This document shows, piece by piece, positions 1 to 8,816 of a stretch of 64,000 bases of DNA (positions within the stretch are counted from its first letter, which is position 1; every line of letters begins with the position of its first letter). The translations under genes were made by a program, and so were the position numbers. The notes beneath the pieces were generated by a model. That model was not told the DNA's origin. It did not search any database and worked only from the letters and a program-made list of their open reading frames with translations. Source of the DNA: Variovorax boronicumulans (GTDB taxonomy: Bacteria; Pseudomonadota; Gammaproteobacteria; Burkholderiales; Burkholderiaceae_C); contig NZ_VEDO01000006.1 of the NCBI RefSeq assembly GCF_007677875.1, forward strand, positions 282,897 to 346,896. The letters run 5' to 3'.

Positions 1-203
1 TTGTACGGGAAGCCGGCCATTCTGTAGCGCCGAATCCCGGGTTCGTCTTCCAGGCGAAACCGTTCCGGATGCGCGCAGATCGCCTCCATCGCCTTGTCGA
101 ACGCTGCGAGATAGCGCGCCCCGAGGCCGGCACGCTGCATCTCGTAGTACGCGACGTACTCCAGGTGTTCCACCCGAGCCGCCTCGGCGAAGAAGTACCT
201 CAC
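1..203 (-). CDS. RelE/ParE-family toxin, cut by the window edge
   Basis: The first 67 codons of a type II toxin are present; the 3' end lies beyond the window. The visible protein contains the block VEHLEYVAYYE, then ARYLAAFDKAMEAICAHPERF and a terminal RRYRMAGFPY. This is the usual ParE/RelE layout of two helices followed by a conserved Arg-rich strand. The family acts on gyrase or on ribosome-bound mRNA. The GTG start sits inside the antitoxin stop (AAGTGA), so the two are translationally coupled. Family call is confident; the target is unknown. Confidence 0.8.
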   Translation of the reverse strand, partial: MRYFFAEAARVEHLEYVAYYEMQRAGLGARYLAAFDKAMEAICAHPERFRLEDEPGIRRYRMAGFPY

Positions 204-424
204 TTCAGCAGGGCTTGGGCCTGGCGGCGCACCTCGTCGGCGGGAACGCGCTGCGCATGGCCCTGGTCGATCTCGGCAGCGCGTCGAGCCGCCTCCGTCG
301 ACCAAAGCTCGGCGATCTCCGTCTCGGACAACATGTCCAGGCTGGACAGCAGCTGCTCAGCCAGTTCTGCCCGCTCCTGGACAGAAAGCGCGAGCGCTTC
401 ACGACGGATCGTTTCGGTCTTCAT
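200..424 (-). CDS. RelB-type antitoxin (addiction module protein)
   Basis: This is a 74-residue protein beginning MKTETIRREALALSVQERAEL and rich in Glu and Arg. It fits the short unstable-antitoxin family (addiction module protein) that pairs with RelE/ParE toxins. The N-terminal half is a helical LSVQERAELAEQLLSSLD stretch. The stop overlaps the toxin start directly downstream, giving the standard antitoxin-then-toxin order. Autoregulation is typical of such pairs, but no operator was identified here. It starts only 10 bases from the stop of the diguanylate cyclase gene on the same strand. Confidence 0.85.
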   Translation of the reverse strand: MKTETIRREALALSVQERAELAEQLLSSLDMLSETEIAELWSTEAARRAAEIDQGHAQRVPADEVRRQAQALLK

Positions 425-434
425 GCCCGAAATC

Positions 435-1592
435 CTAGCACTCGGCCGCCAACGCGACGCGGTCACGCCCCAGCCGTTTGGCCTCGTAGAGCGCGGCATC
501 GGCGCGCGCCAGCACGGCGGCCAGGCTGGCGTCGCCATGGCGCACGCAGGCCACGCCCACGCTGACCGTGCAGGCCGGCACCTTGGCGGTGGCCGGCAGG
601 CGCGCCACGGCCTGGCGCATGCGCTCGGCCACCATGCGGGCCTCGCCGGCGCCGGTCTCTGGCAGCAGCACCAGGAACTCCTCGCCGCCGTAGCGGCCCA
701 GCCGGTCGACATTGCGCAGCGCATGGCCCAGCGCGTCGACCACGCGCGAGAGCACGCGGTCGCCCACGGCATGGCCGTGGCCATCGTTGATGGACTTGAA
801 GTGGTCCACGTCCACCATCAGCAGCGCGAAGCCATGGTCGAAGCGCTGCCAGCGGCCGAACTCGCGCGTGCAGTCCTCCAGCACCGCGCGCCGGGCCAGC
901 GCACCGGTCAGGCTGTCGTGGTTGGCCAGATGCTCGAACTCCGAGCGCAGCCGCTCGCTGGCCATCAGCAGCACGCCCACGCTGACCAGCAGCACCGAGA
1001 AGCTGTAGGTGGCGATGTAGACCGACTGCATGGGCGAGGGCGCGAAGCGGTGGCTGGTGGGCGTGTCCAGCCAGAAGGTGGAGACCGCGCGCGCCAGCAG
1101 CACCAGGGTCTGCACCGCGAGCACGCCGGCCGTGAACCGCGCTGCGAAACCGGGCCCCGCGCGCTGCAGCAGCAGCTGGATGTGCAGCACCAGCACGACG
1201 GAGAGCGTGCTGGCGAACAGGGCCAGGCGCAGACGGTAGTCCGGGTGGCCGACGAGAAAGAACACCTGCCCCATCAGCAGCAGCATGCCGACCGCCGCCC
1301 AGGGCCGCCAGCCGCTGCGCAGGCCGTAAAAGCGCCGCGTGCCGAAGTAGAACAGCGCGCAGCCGCTCATGAGCAGGCCATTGCCGAAGACGACGGTCAC
1401 GAGCGGCGTGAACAGCCTCTCCAGCCCGTAGAACACGGTCGAGGAAGCCGCCACAACGGGCGCCAGGCCCCACAGCCACATGCCGCGGATCGAGCCCGGG
1501 TAGTGCCGCCGGAGCATGAGCAGCACAAAGCCCATGGCCACGCTGGTCATGAACGCCATCAGGGTCAGGGAACGCAGATCCAGGACGATCAT
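435..1592 (-). CDS. Membrane-bound diguanylate cyclase
   Basis: The 385-residue protein has about six hydrophobic segments in residues 1-200, then a C-terminal GGDEF domain. The active-site motif is GGEEF at residues 302-306. An RxxD product-inhibition site (RNVD, 293-296) lies five residues before it, so the enzyme should make c-di-GMP and be feedback-inhibited. The ATG at 1592 begins MIVLDLRSL directly before the first membrane helix. A longer reading upstream is Arg-rich and looks non-coding. No EAL domain is present. The input signal is unknown and is presumably sensed by the membrane part. Confidence 0.9.
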   Translation of the reverse strand: MIVLDLRSLTLMAFMTSVAMGFVLLMLRRHYPGSIRGMWLWGLAPVVAASSTVFYGLERLFTPLVTVVFGNGLLMSGCALFYFGTRRFYGLRSGWRPWAAVGMLLLMGQVFFLVGHPDYRLRLALFASTLSVVLVLHIQLLLQRAGPGFAARFTAGVLAVQTLVLLARAVSTFWLDTPTSHRFAPSPMQSVYIATYSFSVLLVSVGVLLMASERLRSEFEHLANHDSLTGALARRAVLEDCTREFGRWQRFDHGFALLMVDVDHFKSINDGHGHAVGDRVLSRVVDALGHALRNVDRLGRYGGEEFLVLLPETGAGEARMVAERMRQAVARLPATAKVPACTVSVGVACVRHGDASLAAVLARADAALYEAKRLGRDRVALAAEC

Positions 1593-1690
1593 GGCGCGGG
1601 GGCAGCTCAGGAGCCGGGGCGACCGGCCGAACGAAAAGGCGCGAGGGTACCGTATCCGCCCCCGCGCCCTGGCCCGTCCGAAGGCGGGAA

Positions 1691-4027
1691 TCAGCCGCCG
1701 CTGAGCTGGCCCAGCCGGATCAGCAGCGTCTCGCCGCTGTTGGCGCCGTCGTCCACGCCGTCGTTGTCGTTGACGATGAGCCACTCGCCGTTGGCCAGGC
1801 GTGCCAGGCCCTCAATCTTCTCGACCACGTTGCCGCCGGGGGCCTTGAGGTCGGGCAGCAGGTCGCGTACCAGCGTCTTGGTCAGCACGGCGCCATTGGC
1901 CTGGCCGGTGAGGTCAATGCGGTACAGGCGCTTGATGCGCGCATCCGGCCCACCCTGGTTGTCGCGCTCCACGAGCATGAACTGGTTGTTGCCCATGGCC
2001 GTGATGTCCGACAGGCCGACCCAGCCGCCGTTGGGCGAGGCCACGGCGTCCAGCGGGTAGAACATGAACTGCCAGGTCCGGGCCGCCAGGTCGTAGACGC
2101 CGATGCGCGGCCGCGTCTCGCCGGCCCAGGCGCGCTGGAAGGCCACGACCAGCTTGCCGTTGGATTCGGCGATGCCCTCGAAGCCGAAACGCTGCTGCTT
2201 GGCATTGACCTCGGACGGCAGCTGGATGATCTCCTGGACCACGCCCGTCGCCGTGAGCTTGAACACCAGGTTGGCCGACAGCACCGGACACGCGGCGTCA
2301 CCCACCGTGCCGGCGCCTTCGGAGGCGATCCAGAAGCCACCGTCGCTGGCCAGGGAGATGCCCTCGGGGTCCAGGTTGACCGTGCCGTCGGCATTGACCA
2401 GCGCCGCCAGGTCGGTCGCGTCGAAGGCGTTGGCGTCCTTCGCGGCCGGCAGCGTCGCCGCGAGCGCGGCGATCCTGCGGTCCGGGTCGGTGATGCGGAT
2501 CTCGCGCTGCAGCTTCGCCGGCTTGCTGGCCGTGTCGATCTCGAAGATGCGGTTGCCGCGGAAGAAACTGTCGTCGATGGCGTAGACGGTGGACCCCGTG
2601 GGCGCCGCGGCCAGGCCCGACAGCGCGGACCAGGGGATGGGCGTGCCGTCGGCGCGGTCGGTCGACTGGATGGTCGGATAGGCCGGCGCGGCGGTCTGGT
2701 ACTGGTAGATGTTCAGGCTGGAACGCACCAGGCTGGCACGGTCGTCCGCCTCGCTGGCCACGATCAGCAGATTGCGCGCGGGGATGGCCAGCACGCCTTC
2801 GGGCGCCAGCGCGGTGGGCAGCACCTGCTTGAAGGCCGGCACGTCCGGCTGGCTCATGTCGTAGACCGAGACCACGCTGGAGCGCTCGGAGGCCACGAAC
2901 AGATAGTCCGTGCCGTCGAACCGGCCGAACGCCACGTTCTCGGGCTCGTTGCCCTTGGCGTCCGAGCGCTTGTCGTTGGTGTGGCCCACGCGCGCGATCA
3001 GGTGCTCCAGCGTGCTGCCGGCATCCCAGACCACGTTGCCCTCGCTGCTCCAGACCGTGAAGCCGCGGCTGCCGCCGTTGAGGTCGCCCTCGTTGGCGGT
3101 GGCGAAGCGGGTCTTCGACAGCCAGGTCACACCGTCGGGCTCGCGCAGGCGGCCCGCCTGGGACTGGGTGAAGCTGACCTGGCTGGGACGCGGCGCGTCC
3201 GTCAGGTCGACCTGTGTGAGGTCGACCGTGCCGGCGCTGAAGTGCCGCGTGACCTTGCCGCTGGCCAGGTCGACCAGCGCGATGTGGTTGTTCTCCTGCA
3301 GCGTGACGACGGCGACGTTGTCGTCGTTGATGGCCACGTACTCGGGCTCGGGATCGCTCGGGTACAGCGTGGCGATGCCGGTCAAGTCCACCGTGCGCGT
3401 CTTCCATGTGCCGGGCGCGCCGGCCACGTCGACGATCACGAGGCTGCCGCCCGGCAACTGCGGCGGCGCGCCGTCGCCCAGGTCTTCGTCGCGTTCGTTC
3501 TCGATGGCCACGGCCAGGTACTTGCCGTCCTTGCTCCGCGCGATGGCATCGGGCTGGCCCGGCAGCGCGATCTCGGCGACCACCTTGCGCGTGGCGATGT
3601 CCACCACCACCAGCTTGCCGCTGGGCGCGACGAAGCTCGGCGAAGTGTTGACGGCGACGATGGCGTGTGCGCCCAGCACGGTGACCGAGGTCGGCTCGCC
3701 GCCCATGGCCAATGCGCCCAGGCCCTTGGGGGCCTTCACGTCGGCGATGTCGACGAAGCCGATCTCGCCCTTGGGGCTGTTGCTGTAGACCAGCGTCATG
3801 CCGTCTTCGCTCGCCGCGACGATCTCGGCCGCCGTCACCGCGTCGGCTTCGCAGGATGCACCGGTCTGGCTGCAGACCGTGAAGGTCGCGGTGCGGTTGA
3901 AGAATTTGTCGGCATTGGGCGCCGACGCGGCAGGTTCGTCGTTGTCGCCGCCGCAGGCCACCAGCGCGGCCGACAGGGCCACGGTCGACAGGCCGCTTGC
4001 CGCCAGCGCCATCCAGTTCTTGTGCAA
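1691..4027 (-). CDS. Phytase-like esterase lipoprotein
   Basis: The 778-residue exported protein has an N-terminal signal ending in a lipobox (ALVAC, acylated Cys25). A beta-propeller-like body follows: residues 60-450 carry repeats such as LVVVDIATRKV and LVIVDVAG. The C-terminal half matches the esterase-like activity of phytase family (DPEGISLASDGGFWIASEGAG, FEGIAESNGKLVVAFQRA). I place the start at TTG 4027 because GGAG lies six bases upstream and the signal peptide begins there; no ATG fits. The substrate is unknown. The family includes phosphatase-like and calcium-binding propellers, so a role in organic phosphate scavenging is possible but unproven. Confidence 0.8.
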   Translation of the reverse strand: MHKNWMALAASGLSTVALSAALVACGGDNDEPAASAPNADKFFNRTATFTVCSQTGASCEADAVTAAEIVAASEDGMTLVYSNSPKGEIGFVDIADVKAPKGLGALAMGGEPTSVTVLGAHAIVAVNTSPSFVAPSGKLVVVDIATRKVVAEIALPGQPDAIARSKDGKYLAVAIENERDEDLGDGAPPQLPGGSLVIVDVAGAPGTWKTRTVDLTGIATLYPSDPEPEYVAINDDNVAVVTLQENNHIALVDLASGKVTRHFSAGTVDLTQVDLTDAPRPSQVSFTQSQAGRLREPDGVTWLSKTRFATANEGDLNGGSRGFTVWSSEGNVVWDAGSTLEHLIARVGHTNDKRSDAKGNEPENVAFGRFDGTDYLFVASERSSVVSVYDMSQPDVPAFKQVLPTALAPEGVLAIPARNLLIVASEADDRASLVRSSLNIYQYQTAAPAYPTIQSTDRADGTPIPWSALSGLAAAPTGSTVYAIDDSFFRGNRIFEIDTASKPAKLQREIRITDPDRRIAALAATLPAAKDANAFDATDLAALVNADGTVNLDPEGISLASDGGFWIASEGAGTVGDAACPVLSANLVFKLTATGVVQEIIQLPSEVNAKQQRFGFEGIAESNGKLVVAFQRAWAGETRPRIGVYDLAARTWQFMFYPLDAVASPNGGWVGLSDITAMGNNQFMLVERDNQGGPDARIKRLYRIDLTGQANGAVLTKTLVRDLLPDLKAPGGNVVEKIEGLARLANGEWLIVNDNDGVDDGANSGETLLIRLGQLSGG

Positions 4028-4106
4028 AACGCTCTCCTCGGGTTGTAGGCGAGCGGTGTTGTATGGCAGCGGCGTGACGCCGCGATGACACGGGGCCGGC
4101 TGCCGC

Positions 4107-5051
4107 TCAGCGCACCTTGCCGCTGAGCCAGGGATCGCTCGGCTCGCCGCCGTACTGCTCCACAAGGAATTCGATGAAGGCGCGCGTGCGGCGCGGCAGG
4201 TGGCTGCGGCTGGGCACGGCCGCGTAGACGCGGTAGCTGGCCGCGGCCCAGTCCGGCAGCACGCGCTGCAACGCGCCGGCCTGCAGGTCGTCGGCTACGT
4301 TCAGCGACAGCGCGCCGGCAATGCCGAAGTGGCCGCGCGCGGCCGCGATCAGCACGGAAGCGTTGTGCGACGTGATCGCCGAGCGCTGCGGCTGCAGCGT
4401 GGCGGTCTCGGGCGTGCCATCGCGGCCATTGGAATGAAAGAGCCAGACCTTGCGCTCGAAGGCCGATTCGGGCACGAGGATGGTGTGCTGCAGCAGGTCC
4501 TCGGGCTTGGCGATGGGCGCATGCTGGCGCAGGTAGTCGGGCGTGGCGCACAGCACGACCTCGGCATGCGCGAGCAGCCGCGCGACGAAGTTGCCATCCA
4601 GCGGGTCGGGGTTGTGGACCAGGATGGTCACATCGGCCGCATCGTCTGGCACGCTGGCCTCGGGGCTGGACAGCAGCAGCTGGATGTTGAGCCCGGGATG
4701 CCGCTGCGCGAAGCGCGGCACCAGCCGTGCCAGGCTGGCCGTCAGGAACTCCTGCGGCGCCGCCACGCGCAGCTGGCCGCGCACCATGCCGGTGGCCTCG
4801 CTCGCCTGGTTGTTGGCGTCGTCAATGTCTTCAAGGATGCTGCGCACGCGCTCCAGGTACTGGGCGCCGACCTCGGTCAGCGAGAGCGCGCGCGTGGTGC
4901 GGTTCAAGAGCCGCGACTTGAGCGACTCTTCCAGCTCCGCCACGGCCCGCGTGACCACCGAGTTGGCCACGTTCAGTGCACGCGCCGCGCCTGCGAAGCT
5001 GCCTTCGTCCACCACCTTGACGAAGGTGCGCATGGTCTTGAGTTCGTCCAT
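4107..5051 (-). CDS. LysR-family transcriptional regulator
   Basis: This is a 314-residue LysR regulator. The winged helix-turn-helix is in residues 1-60 (MRTFVKVVDEGSFAGAARAL, then SRLLNRTTRALSLTEVG), and the substrate-binding domain spans roughly 90-300. The SRLLNRTTR block places it in the large AaeR/CrgA-like branch. It is transcribed in the same direction as its neighbours, the small membrane gene upstream and the phytase-like gene downstream. Target genes cannot be deduced. Confidence 0.9.
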   Translation of the reverse strand: MDELKTMRTFVKVVDEGSFAGAARALNVANSVVTRAVAELEESLKSRLLNRTTRALSLTEVGAQYLERVRSILEDIDDANNQASEATGMVRGQLRVAAPQEFLTASLARLVPRFAQRHPGLNIQLLLSSPEASVPDDAADVTILVHNPDPLDGNFVARLLAHAEVVLCATPDYLRQHAPIAKPEDLLQHTILVPESAFERKVWLFHSNGRDGTPETATLQPQRSAITSHNASVLIAAARGHFGIAGALSLNVADDLQAGALQRVLPDWAAASYRVYAAVPSRSHLPRRTRAFIEFLVEQYGGEPSDPWLSGKVR

Positions 5052-5096
5052 GCGCGCATTGTCTCCGCAGGCCCGCGCCGCCTGCGCCCATCGCGC

Positions 5097-5294
5097 TCAG
5101 GGCGGCAGCGTCATGCCGCCGACGGCACGGAAATCGATCGAGGCCAGGTACCACAGGATCAGCGTGGGAATCACGACAGGCAGCGACAGCCCGAGGAACA
5201 GCAGGACCGTCAGCAGAAAGGTCTTCATGTCCTCGGCCCAGCGCTTGACCAGTTCGATCAGGTCGACTTCCCAGAAACGCTGCTGCTGCTTCAT
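5097..5294 (-). CDS. Small single-pass membrane protein, unknown
   Basis: The 65-residue protein has an amphipathic charged N-terminus (MKQQQRFWEVDLIELVKRWAE) followed by one hydrophobic segment at about residues 26-50. The start at 5294 removes an unlikely Arg/His-rich extension. It sits between the Bug receptor and the LysR gene on the same strand. I do not recognise a family. The composition looks like a genuine small inner-membrane protein rather than random reading. Confidence 0.55.
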   Translation of the reverse strand: MKQQQRFWEVDLIELVKRWAEDMKTFLLTVLLFLGLSLPVVIPTLILWYLASIDFRAVGGMTLPP

Positions 5295-5388
5295 GGTGGG
5301 TACCGCACAAAAATGGCCACGGATGTTTGTACACCTGCGGCGCGGGCCGTGTCCATGGCGCGCCAGTGCCACCTGGCGCGCTGCGGGC

Positions 5389-6363
5389 TTACTTCGCCAG
5401 GCCCAGCTTCTCGATGATGACCTTCTCGGTCTTCATGGTGTCGAGCGCATACTGCTTGTAGGTGGCGCTGTCCATGTAGTAGGTGTCCATGTCGAACTTG
5501 GCCAGCGACTCCTTGTAGTTGGGCATCTCCATGGCCTTCTTGAAGGCGTCGTGCAGCTGCTGCGCGATCTTGGGGTCAGTGCCCTTGGGCACCACCAGGC
5601 CGAACGGCGAGGTCTGCACGAGGTTGATGCCCACCTCCTTGAGCGTGGGCGCGTTCGGAAACTTGGTCGAGCGCTTGTCGCCCCAGGTGGACAAGAGGCG
5701 CAGGCGGCCCTGCTCCACATAGGGGCCCCAGCCCGGTGTGTCGGCCACCGACATCACATGCCCGCCGATCACGGCCTGCAACGACTCGGAGTTGCCCTTG
5801 TACGGGATGTGGTTCAGCGTGATGCCGGTCTGCATGGCGATGTTTTCCATCGTCAGGTGCAGCGTGGTGAGCGCGCCGGGCGTGCCGTAGCTGAGCTTGC
5901 CCGGGTTGGCCTTCGCGTAGGCGATGTACTCCTGCATGGTCTTGATCGGCGAATCCGCCGGCACCACCAGGCCGAACGCGTAGCCGGCCAGGCCGATCAC
6001 GTACTGCAGGTCGGTCGCCGGATCCCAGTTGATCTTCTGCGTGTAGGGCAGGCGGAACACCGGCAGCGGCACCTGGGCCAGCGTGTAGCCGTCGGCCGGC
6101 AGGCTCTGCATCATCTGCGCCGGCAGGATGCCGCCCGCGCCGGGCTTGTTCTCGATGATGACGGGCTGGCCCAGGATCTTGGAGGCGTTCTCGGCCAGCA
6201 CGCGGAACGGCACATCGGTGGAGCCTCCCGCCGTGAAGCCGATCAGGATCTTGATCGGCTTGCTCGGGAAACGGTCGCCCTGCGCCAGGGCGGGACCGGC
6301 CGCCAGGCCGGCGGCCAGCAGCAGCAGGGACAGGGTGCGGCGCTTCAGGAAACGTGCGTTCAT
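5389..6363 (-). CDS. Bug-family tripartite tricarboxylate receptor
   Basis: The 324-residue periplasmic binding protein has a signal peptide (MNARFLKRRTLSLLLLAAG, cleavage near ALAQ). The body is a typical Bug receptor: FPSKPIKILIGFTAGGSTD, then GQPVIIENKPGAGG near residue 75, the ligand-clamping region of the family. These receptors bind small carboxylates, often for a TctAB transporter. No tctA/tctB is in the window, as is common for orphan Bug proteins. GGAAG lies upstream of the ATG at 6363. It follows the lipoprotein hydrolase by 57 bases and probably shares its transcript, so its ligand may be a product of that hydrolase (inference). Confidence 0.93.
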   Translation of the reverse strand: MNARFLKRRTLSLLLLAAGLAAGPALAQGDRFPSKPIKILIGFTAGGSTDVPFRVLAENASKILGQPVIIENKPGAGGILPAQMMQSLPADGYTLAQVPLPVFRLPYTQKINWDPATDLQYVIGLAGYAFGLVVPADSPIKTMQEYIAYAKANPGKLSYGTPGALTTLHLTMENIAMQTGITLNHIPYKGNSESLQAVIGGHVMSVADTPGWGPYVEQGRLRLLSTWGDKRSTKFPNAPTLKEVGINLVQTSPFGLVVPKGTDPKIAQQLHDAFKKAMEMPNYKESLAKFDMDTYYMDSATYKQYALDTMKTEKVIIEKLGLAK

Positions 6364-6420
6364 GGTGTCAACTTCCAGGGGAAACATGGCCCGGCGCAGG
6401 CCGGGCCGTTGGGGAAAGGC

Positions 6421-7815
6421 TCAGCTGGCCGGGCAGCTGTTGGGCGTGCGCGTGGGCGAGGAGAACTTGCAGCCGTAGGCCGGGTCGGCCACGGTGGCGC
6501 GGTCGAGCACCTCGTCGCCGGCGGGCTTGACGCCGTTCTGCTCCCAGTTCGTCATCGCGTCGAAGGCGGCAGTCTGCTCGTCCAGCGTGAAGTCGCAGTG
6601 GCTCACTCCGCGGATGGCGCGCTGCACCAGCCACCGGTCGGTGCCTGCCGCCACGGCGCGGCGCTTGTAGATCTGCTCCATGCTGAACGGCACATAGACG
6701 TCGCCCAGCGTGTGGATGGTCACCACTGGCACGCTGATGCGCGCATTCGTCTTGGGGAACCAGCGCAGACCATCGCGGCGCAGGCGGTTGGCCTCGGGGT
6801 CGGCCTTGAGCCGGTAGGCGGCCTGGTTGAAGGCTGCCTCGGCCGCGGTCTGCGCCGGGTCGTTGTCGAACTGGTAGACGATGCCGGTGGTGTCGTAGCC
6901 GTCCTCGTTCAGGATGCCGTTGATGGTGCCGTCGCGGCCGAAAGTGCCCCAGACGGTGGCGTTCATGCTGCCCGCGAAGCCTTCGTTGAACATCGGCCGC
7001 TCGCCGCCGGTCAGCTGCTTGACGATCTCCTTGTACTGGTCACCCAGCGGCGTCGTGGCGCTCGGGAAGGTCGTGAACAGCGCCGCGCGCACCTGCGGCG
7101 CCAGCGTGCTCCAGTTGGCCACCGGCCAGGCCGTGACGGGCACCCCGGCGAGCTGCTGTGCAGCGATCTGCGAGGCGCCGAAGTAGTTGTAGAGCTCGGT
7201 GTCGCCCAGCACGCCGCACATGGGCACGGCGCCGTCGTAGCGCAGCTTGTTGTTGGCCGTCTCCAGGGCCTCGGCGTCGACGGCCGCGGCGGCGATGTGG
7301 CCACCCATGGAGGTGCCGATGATGTAGGTCTTCGTCGGCGCGGCCAGCGTGCGGCCGTTCTGCGTGCCGATCTTCTGGAACGCCAGCGCCAGCGCGTTGG
7401 TGTCTTCGATGCCGGCGCGCACGTCGTAGTAGTTCTTGGAGAAGCTGGACGCAGCCCAGGCGTAGCCCTTGGCGATCAGGTGCGCGCGGATGGGCGCGTC
7501 GCTCACGCTGAGGGCCGCGCCCGTGCCGCCGTAGCCGTGGGCGTACATGACCAGCATGCCGTTCCAGTTTTTGGGCACCTCCACGCGGTAGCCGGCGCCG
7601 TCCAGCACACCCCACCAGCGGTCGGTCTCGGGTGCCCCGGCCAGGGCGGCGAACGGCAGCTTCGTCGTGTCCACGCTGAACTGGCGGGCGTCCTGGGCCC
7701 GGGTCTCCTCCGGTTGCGGCGGGCCGTCGTCGCCGCCCCCGCAGGCGGACAGCGCCAGCGCGCCGAGGACGGAAAGGGTGGCGGCCAGCCGGCCACGCGT
7801 GGTGAAGGCGTTCAA
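6421..7815 (-). CDS. Lipoprotein alpha/beta hydrolase
   Basis: The 464-residue protein carries a lipoprotein signal (LALSACGGG, acylated Cys25), so it is probably envelope-anchored. It has an alpha/beta-hydrolase core: nucleophile Ser169 in GTSMGG, a His-Gly oxyanion region (YAHGYGG), an acid candidate in HTLGDVYVP and a catalytic His candidate in GVSHCDF near the C-terminus. The TTG at 7815 is chosen because AGGAG lies eight bases upstream. The nearby ATG is out of frame and opens only a three-codon reading. It heads a leftward pair with the Bug receptor and faces the IclR regulator, the usual context of an ester or lactone catabolic locus. Confidence 0.8.
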   Translation of the reverse strand: MNAFTTRGRLAATLSVLGALALSACGGGDDGPPQPEETRAQDARQFSVDTTKLPFAALAGAPETDRWWGVLDGAGYRVEVPKNWNGMLVMYAHGYGGTGAALSVSDAPIRAHLIAKGYAWAASSFSKNYYDVRAGIEDTNALALAFQKIGTQNGRTLAAPTKTYIIGTSMGGHIAAAAVDAEALETANNKLRYDGAVPMCGVLGDTELYNYFGASQIAAQQLAGVPVTAWPVANWSTLAPQVRAALFTTFPSATTPLGDQYKEIVKQLTGGERPMFNEGFAGSMNATVWGTFGRDGTINGILNEDGYDTTGIVYQFDNDPAQTAAEAAFNQAAYRLKADPEANRLRRDGLRWFPKTNARISVPVVTIHTLGDVYVPFSMEQIYKRRAVAAGTDRWLVQRAIRGVSHCDFTLDEQTAAFDAMTNWEQNGVKPAGDEVLDRATVADPAYGCKFSSPTRTPNSCPAS

Positions 7816-7858
7816 GGGTTCATCTCCTGTGGGGTGGTTTTGGAGCCGTGTTTCTCTA

Positions 7859-7978
7859 AGCGGAATTCTTCTTGGCGAGCGGAAACAGGCAGATTCAAGT
7901 ATCCGGCCCACGTCACCACGATCTTCCTAGGGAAATCCATGACGGACCCGCCCTACATTCCGGCCAAATAATTCCGCT
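7859..7978. promoter_or_regulatory. Divergent promoter region with AGCGGAATT repeats
   Basis: The 188-base gap between the hydrolase and iclR contains AGCGGAATT (7859-7867), AGCGGAA again at 7878-7884, and the exact complement AATTCCGCT at 7970-7978. The perfect nine-base inverted pair spans 102 bases, with one copy close to each gene start. This arrangement would suit an IclR-type regulator that controls both itself and the hydrolase-receptor pair. The repeats are seen directly; the regulator assignment is inference. Confidence 0.45.
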
Positions 7979-8003
7979 CAGCAAAATTAAGAGGTATGCG
8001 GCG

Positions 8004-8807
8004 ATGGGGCGGACCAGGCAGATCGATTTCGAGGAAGGCGCGGACAGCCGCCGCTTCGTCACCGCGCTGGCGCGCGGCCTGGACGTGCTCGCGGCCTTCC
8101 AGGTCGACGAGAAATGGCTCAGCAATGCCGAGATCGCCGCGCGCACCGGCCTGCCCAAGCCCACCGTGGTGCGGCTCGCCTACACGCTGTGCGTGCAGGG
8201 CTACCTGCGGCATTCGCGCGAGACGGGCAAATACGCGCTGGGCGACAGCGTCGCGGCGCTGGGCATCACCATGGTCTCCAACCTCAAGCTGCGGCGCATC
8301 GCGCGGCCCTACATGCAGGACCTGGCGGACCGCTACGACATCTCGGTGTCGCTGGGCATCCGGCACGGCCTGTCGGTGCTGTACCTGGAGAACTGCCGCT
8401 CGGGCGCCCCGCTCTCGCTCGGGCTGGACATCGGCTCGCGCATCCCGATCGCCGACACCGCCATGGGCCACGCGCTGCTGGCCGTCATGGAGCCCCGCGA
8501 GCGCGAGCGCCTGCTGGCCGAGATCCGCCAGGCCGAGGGAGAACGCTGGCCCCAGGTGCGCGAGGCCATCGCCGCCGGCTGTGCGCACTGGCAGGCGCGC
8601 GGCTTCACGGTGGTGGTGCGCGACTGGCAGAGCGACATCGCCGGCGTGGCCGCGGCGATCCGCCAGCCCGACGGCCGCGTCGTCACGCTCAACGCGGGCG
8701 GTCAGGCCAGCAAATTCCCGCGCGCGCTGCTGGAGCAGGAGATCGGCCCGCAGCTCGCGCGCATGGTCAAGGGACTGGAGTCCTTCGTGCGCAGCGAGGA
8801 GGCGTAG
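8004..8807 (+). CDS. IclR-family transcriptional regulator
   Basis: The 267-residue regulator has an N-terminal winged HTH (WLSNAEIAARTGLPKPTVVRL, about residues 35-55) and a C-terminal IclR effector domain (from about 95, with PIADTAMGHALLAVM). GAGG lies nine bases before the ATG at 8004. An ATG eight bases further upstream is out of frame and too close to that site. It is divergent from the hydrolase and Bug receptor, the classic position for an IclR regulator of a small catabolic operon. The effector is unknown. It ends nine bases from the convergent MFS gene. Confidence 0.92.
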   Translation: MGRTRQIDFEEGADSRRFVTALARGLDVLAAFQVDEKWLSNAEIAARTGLPKPTVVRLAYTLCVQGYLRHSRETGKYALGDSVAALGITMVSNLKLRRIARPYMQDLADRYDISVSLGIRHGLSVLYLENCRSGAPLSLGLDIGSRIPIADTAMGHALLAVMEPRERERLLAEIRQAEGERWPQVREAIAAGCAHWQARGFTVVVRDWQSDIAGVAAAIRQPDGRVVTLNAGGQASKFPRALLEQEIGPQLARMVKGLESFVRSEEA

Positions 8808-8816
8808 CCCAGGCGC

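Noticed and set aside
69..2060. 663-codon plus-strand frame at the left end
   Set aside because: It overlays the toxin-antitoxin and diguanylate cyclase genes on the other strand and is His/Gln/Arg-rich with no domain.
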